From JBEBGV01 sp040081265 (GTDB lineage Bacteria > Acidobacteriota > Vicinamibacteria > Vicinamibacterales > UBA2999), in the NCBI GenBank assembly GCA_040081265.1, contig JBEBGV010000081.1:1-19229 (forward strand): DNA of 19,229 bases, given 5' to 3'. Shown here piece after piece: positions 14,561 through 19,229 of the stretch (positions within the stretch are counted from its first letter, which is position 1; each line of letters begins with the position of its first letter). Below the pieces are notes generated by a model that made no database searches, had not been told where the DNA came from, and was given only the letters and a program-made list of their open reading frames with translations. Position numbers and translations under genes: made by a program.

Positions 14561-14631
14561 TCCTCGGGCTGGATTCGAACCAGCAACCCTCCGGTTAACA
14601 GCCGGATGCTCTGCCGTTGAGCTACCGAGGA
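14557..14631 (-). tRNA. tRNA-Asn (anticodon GTT)
   Basis: Read on the - strand, the cloverleaf is complete: acceptor TCCTCGG pairs with CCGAGGA, D-stem GCTC/GAGC, anticodon stem TCCGG/CCGGA with loop CTGTTAA (anticodon GTT), T-stem GCTGG/CCAGC with loop TTCGAAT, discriminator G, and an encoded CCA. The length is 75 bases. The closely spaced integrase and excisionase remnants suggest that this tRNA served as an attachment site. I found no second copy of its 3' end in the window to mark the other border. Confidence 0.97.
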
Positions 14632-14682
14632 ATATGGGGGCAGGCTGCACGGTGTGGCGCAGTCTGCACAGGCAGAACACTG

Positions 14683-14712
14683 ATCGTAACGGAAGAATGG
14701 GCCTCGGCGCAA
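14683..14712 (-). promoter_or_regulatory. Possible tRNA-Asn promoter
   Basis: On the - strand, TTGCGC (14712-14707) and TACGAT (14688-14683) are separated by 18 bases. The -10 matches consensus at 4 of 6 bases. Transcription would start about 45 bases before the tRNA. The gap 14632-14732 holds no gene. Confidence 0.3.
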
Positions 14713-14732
14713 CGGATGAGCGCGATTTCCGC

Positions 14733-16016
14733 CTATCGCCCGGCCCCGGAAGCCATCCAGTAGGACGGCAGGCCCGGCTTCGTTTCGCGAATGATCTCCA
14801 GCGCAGCGAGGCGATCGGGCGCCGAAACCCGCGCCAGGCCAGGCGATGGTGCGACGGCGGTGAGCTGATCGTAAACCCGCCTGTAAACGGCCTCACGGAC
14901 GACATCCGGCAGGCCGTCGAACAGTTCGCTGTAAATCATGTAGCTCACCGGGTAGCGGAACACCCGCCGGGTCAGATCGAAGTCGCGCAGCGAACGGCCC
15001 TGCCCATCCCGCGGCCCTGCCGCCGGAAACGTGCGGGCAAACGTGGACACACCCTGCACTGGCTCGCGCAACGACTCCGCGTCGGTGGACAGCACGGCCG
15101 CGACGAGTTCGTCAATCGCACGCGCCAGCACGGCAGCCGGCGCCGAGGCGGGGTTCGTGGGTGGACGGGACCCGGCGGCAAGCGGTGCGGCAAGCGTCCG
15201 CGCCGCACGAATCGACGCGAGCATGGTGTTGGTGACCCGGGCCTGATGCTCGAACGTCATCAACGCCACGATGTCGCTCGTGCCCGCAAGATAGCGCGAT
15301 CTATCGAACCGCCCATCGATCGTCGTCTGATTCTGGCTGTTCGGTGCGACCGGGCTCGTCCCGGCCAGCGCCGCGGCCGCGTCCACGGTGAACGCGTTGC
15401 CACGATGACGCTGCGCACCGTGCGTGCCGGTCACGTACCAGCCACCCCACCTGAGGTCGAAGGGCGTCCGCTGATCGACATACTCGAACGGCAAGGTGTC
15501 GAACGTGCTGCCATCAGGTCGCGTCGGGAGCGACATCATCACCAGGCTCAACACATTCGGCGTCGTCACGCCCTGGTGACATCCGCCGCAGTCGCCCCGC
15601 TGCTCCACCCGCGGCTGTGCCGCTTCGCGCACGTCAAGGGAGTAGAACGACAGCCCCGCCCGAGGACCGACGGCCGCGAACTCGATCTCCGGCGCCCCGG
15701 CGGTGAGCGCCACAACGGCGGTGTCGTTGAAGTAGATCGCCCGCGGCGTGCGCGGCGACACGTAGGGCGCGTCCAGGCTCGTCTTGGAGAAAACGAGCAT
15801 CTGGGAGTCTTCGTTGATGCCGAGCTGACCAAGCACGCTGCGCAGGTAGCCGGTGGGACCGTCGAACAGCAGCGTCGTCTCACCGGCCTGCAACCGTTGG
15901 GCAAGCCGGGCAACGACGTCAGCCGGCGGTGACGCGACGGGGCTCTGGGCCGCCGTGGCGACGACAGTCAGCCAGACCAGCGCCGCGGCCGCGAGACAGA
16001 TTCGAACAAGCTTCAT
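14733..16016 (-). CDS. Exported protein with a single CxxCH haem-binding motif
   Basis: A signal peptide (about 1-23, KLVRICLAAAALVWLTVVAT) precedes a 404-residue periplasmic protein. One haem c motif, CGGCH (143-147, in GDCGGCHQG), is visible. Around it are segments I associate with an uncharacterised cytochrome-c-like family: GYLRSVLGQLGINEDSQMLV, VFSKTSLDAPYVSPRTPRAI then YFND, FYSLDVREAAQP, and RTPFDLRWGGWYVTGTHG then AQRHRGN. It may carry electrons or use haem as a cofactor. Partners are not evident, although a TlpA-like thioredoxin lies about 8 kb away. No Shine-Dalgarno precedes the ATG. Instead a strong 9-bp hairpin ends seven bases before it. The downstream gene is tRNA-Asn. Confidence 0.8.
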   Translation of the reverse strand: MKLVRICLAAAALVWLTVVATAAQSPVASPPADVVARLAQRLQAGETTLLFDGPTGYLRSVLGQLGINEDSQMLVFSKTSLDAPYVSPRTPRAIYFNDTAVVALTAGAPEIEFAAVGPRAGLSFYSLDVREAAQPRVEQRGDCGGCHQGVTTPNVLSLVMMSLPTRPDGSTFDTLPFEYVDQRTPFDLRWGGWYVTGTHGAQRHRGNAFTVDAAAALAGTSPVAPNSQNQTTIDGRFDRSRYLAGTSDIVALMTFEHQARVTNTMLASIRAARTLAAPLAAGSRPPTNPASAPAAVLARAIDELVAAVLSTDAESLREPVQGVSTFARTFPAAGPRDGQGRSLRDFDLTRRVFRYPVSYMIYSELFDGLPDVVREAVYRRVYDQLTAVAPSPGLARVSAPDRLAALEIIRETKPGLPSYWMASGAGR

Positions 16017-16023
16017 TTGTGAC

Positions 16024-16112
16024 GACGGGTCCTGCGGACCCGTCCTACGTACCTCATGGCGGACCTGACGGTCCGCCCTACGTGGCCCGTCCTACGTGGT
16101 CCGCCCTACGTA
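16024..16112. repeat. Hairpins and four CCTACGT repeats
   Basis: Two strong hairpins, GACGGGTCC-TGC-GGACCCGTC (16024-16044) and GGCGGACC-TGAC-GGTCCGCC (16058-16077), alternate with four copies of CCTACGT[A/G] at 16044-16051, 16077-16084, 16091-16098 and 16105-16112. Each copy is preceded by a CCG[T/C]C-type word from a hairpin arm. They look like dispersed palindromic elements (REP-like) and fill the gap between the haem protein's start and the heptad array. Confidence 0.7.
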
Positions 16113-16114
16113 CT

Positions 16115-16159
16115 ACCAACCAGCAACTAGGAACTAGCAACTAGGAACTAACAACTAAC
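16115..16159. repeat. Heptanucleotide array after the metallo-hydrolase gene
   Basis: Units of 7 bases follow the pattern A-[GAC]-[GC]-AACT: ACCAACC, AGCAACT, AGGAACT, AGCAACT, AGGAACT, AACAACT, AAC. It begins seven bases past the metallo-hydrolase stop. In that gene's sense it reads as runs of AGTT[GC]CT. A matching array follows argG. Confidence 0.85.
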
Positions 16160-16165
16160 ACCCCC

Positions 16166-17179
16166 CTAAGGCTTTTGCGGGGACTCGGTGGCGCCGGCGC
16201 GGGCGCATTCCTCGGCGACATTCAGGAAGCGCTGCACCGAGGCGGTGCCGACGACATACGGGTGGATGGCGCGCGGGCCGCGGGTGGCCAGTGCCTTCGT
16301 CTTTGCCGGGGTGCCGTCGTACTTGGTGTGATTCGACAGGATCACGCCCGCGCTCGCCTTCGCCGCGACATCACGGAAGCGCTGCGCCGACTTGGCGTAG
16401 GTGTCAAACCAGAAGTGCGCCGGCCGGTCCTTGGTGATGTAGTTGGCTGGTCCGCGTACCCAGTTGAACGCAGTGCCGCCCCAGTACGCAGCCATGTGCG
16501 TCACACCGCGATCCTTCACCGGCAGGATCGTCGACAACGTGCCGAGCGTGTGCCCGGCGGTGATGTACATCGTCACCGTCGTATCACCCAGCGTCAGCTT
16601 CTCGCCATCCTTCACCACGACATCGCGCTTCGGCTTCGGGAAGTTGACCGTGGCCTTCTCCATCAGTTCCCAGTCGGCGGCCGACATCACGATCTTCGCG
16701 CCCAGGTCCTGCAGCTTCTTTGCGCCACCCACGTGGTCGCCGTGCGCATGGCTGACGATGACGTACTTGATCTGCTTCGGGTCGAGACCGAGCTTGGTCA
16801 GTCCGCCGACGACTTCATCCTCGACCGAGTAGTCAAAGATGGCATCCATCACGATGATGCCCTCGGAGGTCGTCAGTGCCCAGGCCGAGTACTCGCTCTG
16901 CCCGAGGAAGTATAGGTTGTCGAACACCTTGACCGGCTCGGCATGCCAGGTCGACCGGTCGATTGGCACCGCCGGCGACGCGACGGCCTTGTTGAAGAGC
17001 AGACTCGGCCGAATCAGCCCGCACGTGGTATCGAACAGGTCGGTATAGTCCTTCTGCGCGGCCGCCTGAGCGGTGGCCACGTGTGAATCGGCCAGGTTGG
17101 TGCCCGCGGCGCCCTGAAACGCCACCGTCCCCGACACCGCCATGGTCAACGCCGCACAAATCGCAAGAAGGTGTTTCAT
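16166..17179 (-). CDS. Exported metallo-beta-lactamase-fold hydrolase, B3-like
   Basis: The 337-residue product has a signal peptide (about 1-21, MKHLLAICAALTMAVSGTVA) and a metallo-beta-lactamase fold. Its zinc ligands are HAHGDH (H144, H146, D148, H149), AGH (H210) and NHTKYDG (H284). Aspartate and histidine at the fifth and sixth motif positions fit subclass B3-like enzymes. The RSTWHAEPVKVFDNLYFLG, WALTTSEGIIVMDAIF and TAGHTLGTLSTILPV segments are also typical. Many such proteins are not antibiotic resistance enzymes, and the substrate cannot be read here. I chose the ATG at 17179, the start of the signal peptide. An open extension upstream is only the antisense of argG. It is divergent from argG with overlapping -10 boxes. 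TAGTAT lies eight bases before its ATG. Confidence 0.92.
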   Translation of the reverse strand: MKHLLAICAALTMAVSGTVAFQGAAGTNLADSHVATAQAAAQKDYTDLFDTTCGLIRPSLLFNKAVASPAVPIDRSTWHAEPVKVFDNLYFLGQSEYSAWALTTSEGIIVMDAIFDYSVEDEVVGGLTKLGLDPKQIKYVIVSHAHGDHVGGAKKLQDLGAKIVMSAADWELMEKATVNFPKPKRDVVVKDGEKLTLGDTTVTMYITAGHTLGTLSTILPVKDRGVTHMAAYWGGTAFNWVRGPANYITKDRPAHFWFDTYAKSAQRFRDVAAKASAGVILSNHTKYDGTPAKTKALATRGPRAIHPYVVGTASVQRFLNVAEECARAGATESPQKP

Positions 17180-17187
17180 GGCGGTGG

Positions 17188-17200
17188 ATACTACTATGAT
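17188..17200. promoter_or_regulatory. Overlapping divergent -10 boxes of argG and the metallo-hydrolase
   Basis: ATACTACTATGAT contains TATGAT (17195-17200, + strand, 12 bases before the argG ATG; TACTAT at 17192-17197 is an alternative) and, on the - strand, TAGTAT (17193-17188, eight bases before the other ATG). The two start codons are only 33 bases apart. Both -35 regions would have to lie inside the opposite gene, and I see no consensus there. Confidence 0.5.
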
Positions 17201-17212
17201 CTGAACGTCCTC

Positions 17213-18571
17213 ATGGCCAACATCCTTCAGCGTGTTCCTGCCGGCCAGAAAGTCGGCATTGCCTTCTCCGGCGGCCTCGATACGAGCGCCGCCCTTCACT
17301 GGATGCGCGCCAAGGGCGCGATTCCTTTCGCGTACACGGCGAACCTCGGCCAGCCCGACGAGCCTGACTACGACGAGATTCCCCGTCGCGCCATGCAGTA
17401 CGGCGCGGAGAAGGCCCGGCTGATCGACTGTCGTCAGCAGCTGGTCTTCGAGGGCATCGCCGCGATCCAGAGCGGAGCTTTCCACATCACCACCGGCGGC
17501 GTCGCCTACTTCAACACCACGCCGCTCGGACGTGCCGTCACCGGCACGATGCTCGTCGTCTCCATGAAGGAGGACGATGTGCACATCTGGGGCGATGGGA
17601 GCACGTTCAAGGGCAACGACATCGAGCGTTTCTACCGCTACGGCCTGCTGGCCAACCCGGACCTGAAGATCTACAAGCCGTGGCTCGATCAGCAGTTCAT
17701 CGATGAGCTGGGCGGTCGCAAGGAGATGTCGGAGTACATGCTCGCTCACGGGCTCGCCTACAAGATGAGCACCGAAAAGGCGTACTCGACCGACTCCAAT
17801 ATTCTCGGCGCGACACACGAAGCCAAGGACCTCGAGTTCCTCAACAAGGGCATCCAGATCGTCGAGCCGATCATGGGCGTCGCGTCATGGCGACCCGACG
17901 TGGACGTCAAGGCCGAAACCGTCAGCGTGCGGTTCGATGAAGGCCATCCGGTGGCACTCAACGGCAAGGAATACACGGACGTCGTCGCGCTGATGACCGA
18001 TGCCAACGCCATCGGCGGGCGTCATGGTCTCGGGATGAGCGATCAGATTGAGAACCGGATCATCGAGGCCAAGAGCCGCGGCATCTACGAGGCACCCGGC
18101 ATGGCGCTGCTCTTCGCCGCCTACGAGCGCCTGGTCACGGCGATTCACAACGAGGACACGATCGAGCTGTATCGCGACAACGGGCGTCGCCTCGGCCGCA
18201 TCCTCTATCAGGGCCGCTGGTTCGATCCACAGGCGATGATGCTGCGCGAGATGTCGCAGCGCTGGGTCGCGCGCGCGGTCACTGGCGAAGTGACCTTCGA
18301 GCTGCGCCGGGGCAACGACTACACCATCCTCAATACCGAGAGCCCGAACCTCACCTACAAGCCCGAGCGGCTGACGATGGAGAAGGGCGAAGCGTTCTTC
18401 ACGCCGCAGGATCGCATCGGCCAGTTGACCATGCGGAACCTCGACATCGCCGACACGCGCGAGAAGCTGTTGACGTATGTGAAGACGGGGCTGCTTGCGC
18501 CGTCGCTGGGAGCCGGCGTTCCGCATTTACTTGGTGAGGGGACGGTTACGGACGGAGACGAGGAAGAATGA
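17213..18571 (+). CDS. argG: Argininosuccinate synthase
   Basis: This cytoplasmic enzyme joins citrulline and aspartate using ATP to make argininosuccinate, the penultimate step of arginine synthesis. The 452-residue product aligns with the long E. coli-type ArgG (about 447 aa) nearly end to end: the ATP-pyrophosphatase loop AFSGGLDTSAAL (17-28), YTANLGQPDEPDYD, FNTTPLGRAVTGTMLV, IWGDGSTFKGNDIERFYRYG, EKAYSTDSNILGATHEAKDL, GGRHGLGMSDQIENRIIEAK and YKPERLTMEKGEAFF. I chose ATG 17213 by alignment with E. coli (MANILQRVP vs MTTILKHLP). An upstream in-frame start would overlap the neighbouring gene. No other arginine genes are nearby. No Shine-Dalgarno is present, so the mRNA is probably leaderless or nearly so. 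A heptad array starts one base after the stop. Confidence 0.98.
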   Translation: MANILQRVPAGQKVGIAFSGGLDTSAALHWMRAKGAIPFAYTANLGQPDEPDYDEIPRRAMQYGAEKARLIDCRQQLVFEGIAAIQSGAFHITTGGVAYFNTTPLGRAVTGTMLVVSMKEDDVHIWGDGSTFKGNDIERFYRYGLLANPDLKIYKPWLDQQFIDELGGRKEMSEYMLAHGLAYKMSTEKAYSTDSNILGATHEAKDLEFLNKGIQIVEPIMGVASWRPDVDVKAETVSVRFDEGHPVALNGKEYTDVVALMTDANAIGGRHGLGMSDQIENRIIEAKSRGIYEAPGMALLFAAYERLVTAIHNEDTIELYRDNGRRLGRILYQGRWFDPQAMMLREMSQRWVARAVTGEVTFELRRGNDYTILNTESPNLTYKPERLTMEKGEAFFTPQDRIGQLTMRNLDIADTREKLLTYVKTGLLAPSLGAGVPHLLGEGTVTDGDEEE

Positions 18572-18572
18572 C

Positions 18573-18621
18573 GGTTGCTAGTTCCTGGTTAGTTGTTGGT
18601 TGTTAGTTGTTGGTTGTTAGT
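18573..18621. repeat. Heptanucleotide array after argG
   Basis: Seven 7-base units: GGTTGCT, AGTTCCT, GGTTAGT, TGTTGGT, TGTTAGT, TGTTGGT, TGTTAGT. They begin one base after the argG stop and form a 14-base superperiod at the right end. The array is inverted relative to the one at 16115-16159, but both lie 3' of a gene in the same sense. A small dyad, GGTACG...CGTACC (18626-18646), follows. Bases 18647-18745 hold nothing I recognise. Confidence 0.85.
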
Positions 18622-18745
18622 TGAGGGTACGAGGAACTTGCGTACCTGACGAGGCGACGACAGGGCGCAAACTGCGCGGCCGAAACCCGCGTCCCCAAGA
18701 CTCCTCAGGTTTTCCGCCGGGAACGGTTCCTGCTGTGCCAGAGAC

Positions 18746-19153
18746 ATGGCCAACGGGCAGTCGTTTCGGGATCTCCTGGTCTGGCGCGAGGCGATGAGCC
18801 TCGTCGAAGATGTTTATCGCGCCACTCAGTCATTTCCGACCGAGGAACGCTACGGGCTCAGCTCGCAGCTGCGCCGTGCCGCAGTTTCGATTCCGTCCAA
18901 CATCGCAGAAGGCAGTCAGCGGAAGTACGCGAAGGTGTTCGTTCACTTTCTGCGCATTGCGCTAGGCTCACGGGCCGAGGTCGCCGTCCAGATCGAGATC
19001 GCCAAGCGCCTCAATCTCGTCTCAGTGGCCGAGCATCAAATGCTGGCACAACGAACAGACGCAGTAGGGAGGATGTTAAACGGCCTAATCAGCGCCCTCG
19101 AGCGCCCGCGCCCGCCCAACCACCAACCAATGTGCAACCGGGAAGATAGGTAA
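18746..19153 (+). CDS. Four-helix bundle protein (23S rRNA-IVP/TIGR02436 type)
   Basis: The 135-residue product has the family's full pattern: FRDLLVWREAMSLVEDVYRA (7-26), FPTEERYGLSSQLRRAAVSI (30-49), PSNIAEGSQRK (50-60), then a helix with FVHFLRIALGSRAEVAVQIE. These proteins were first seen encoded in intervening sequences of 23S rRNA and resemble the Avd accessory protein of diversity-generating retroelements. Free-standing copies like this are common and of unknown function. No rRNA or reverse transcriptase is nearby. The C-terminus after about residue 115 (RPRPPNHQPMCNREDR) is atypical, and its last codons lie in an IS-like repeat, so the original end was probably replaced. No Shine-Dalgarno is evident before ATG 18746. 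Confidence 0.85.
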   Translation: MANGQSFRDLLVWREAMSLVEDVYRATQSFPTEERYGLSSQLRRAAVSIPSNIAEGSQRKYAKVFVHFLRIALGSRAEVAVQIEIAKRLNLVSVAEHQMLAQRTDAVGRMLNGLISALERPRPPNHQPMCNREDR

Positions 19154-19180
19154 CAGCGTTAACCGGGAACATGGGTAACA
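19136..19180. repeat. Tandem 20-bp motif, probable IS end, at the right edge
   Basis: AACCGGGAAGATAGGTAACA (19136-19155) is repeated as AACCGGGAACATGGGTAACA (19161-19180), 18 of 20 bases identical at a 25-base period. The motif resembles the ends of IS481-type elements as I remember them. A frame opens at ATG 19170 and runs out of the window (MGNTQLSLSQRCSFLDPAE), without a domain I recognise. Confidence 0.5.
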
Positions 19181-19229
19181 CGCAGTTGTCCTTGTCTCAG
19201 CGCTGTTCGTTCCTCGATCCGGCCGAGTA

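Noticed and set aside
14556..15932. + strand open frame (458 codons)
   Set aside because: It starts inside the tRNA antisense and runs opposite the haem protein. The composition is Arg-rich and without domains.
17180..17818. N-terminal extension of the metallo-hydrolase by about 213 codons
   Set aside because: The extension is antisense to argG, and the signal peptide at 17179 marks the real start.
16115..18621. CRISPR array
   Set aside because: The repeats are 7-base tandem units without unique spacers, and no cas genes are present.
18746..19153. Avd accessory gene of a diversity-generating retroelement
   Set aside because: There is no reverse transcriptase and no template/variable repeat pair in the window. 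The protein fits the common stand-alone four-helix-bundle family.

Overview
This looks like a piece of a high-GC soil or freshwater bacterial chromosome, most likely Acidobacteriota of the Vicinamibacteria type. The clues are a Ser/Thr kinase joined to a TolB-like propeller, a winged-helix/TPR regulator, an ArsR-AHSA1 pair, a DUF6544-type membrane protein, a four-helix-bundle (23S-IVP type) protein and heptanucleotide repeat arrays. This placement is inferred from gene style, not from a marker gene. The best anchored genes are argG (argininosuccinate synthase) and a tRNA-Asn(GTT).

Layout. 1-66: tail of an IS transposase. 218-944: two small genes, a hypothetical protein and a DUF6941-like protein. 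1053-2558: winged-helix/TPR regulator (-), with repeats and a palindrome upstream. 2835-3669: overlapping ArsR and AHSA1/SRPBCC genes (-), with a 26-bp operator-like palindrome centred near the arsR start codon. 3711-3872: orphan 3' end of a histidine kinase. 3965-5936: DUF6544 membrane protein and a PEP mutase/isocitrate lyase-family enzyme (+). 5962-8872: a tightly coupled pair on the - strand, an exported HExxH peptidase-like TPR protein and a TlpA-like thioredoxin protein. 9118-10819: a kinase-propeller gene broken by a frameshift and probable internal deletion. 11232-11768: type IV pilin-like protein.

11893-14631 is a graveyard of mobile DNA next to tRNA-Asn. It holds two copies of a 179-bp direct repeat, an AbiEii-type nucleotidyltransferase pseudogene, an excisionase missing its N-terminus and the 5' scrap of an integrase with an early stop. 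One apparently intact polytopic membrane protein gene lies between the repeats. 14733-16016: exported protein with one CxxCH haem motif. 16024-16159: hairpin and heptad repeats. 16166-18571: divergent B3-like metallo-hydrolase and argG, sharing a 33-bp intergenic region with overlapping -10 boxes. Each of these two genes is followed directly by a heptad array. 18746-19153: four-helix-bundle protein, whose C-terminus runs into an IS-like tandem motif at the right edge.

Two themes stand out. First, at least six genes have a -10-like hexamer 6-13 nt before the start codon and no Shine-Dalgarno, which suggests leaderless or nearly leaderless mRNAs. Second, gene remnants are dense, marking the area as a site of repeated integration and decay. 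I did not find a complete new defence or biosynthetic system. The most unexplained element is the 179-bp repeat.
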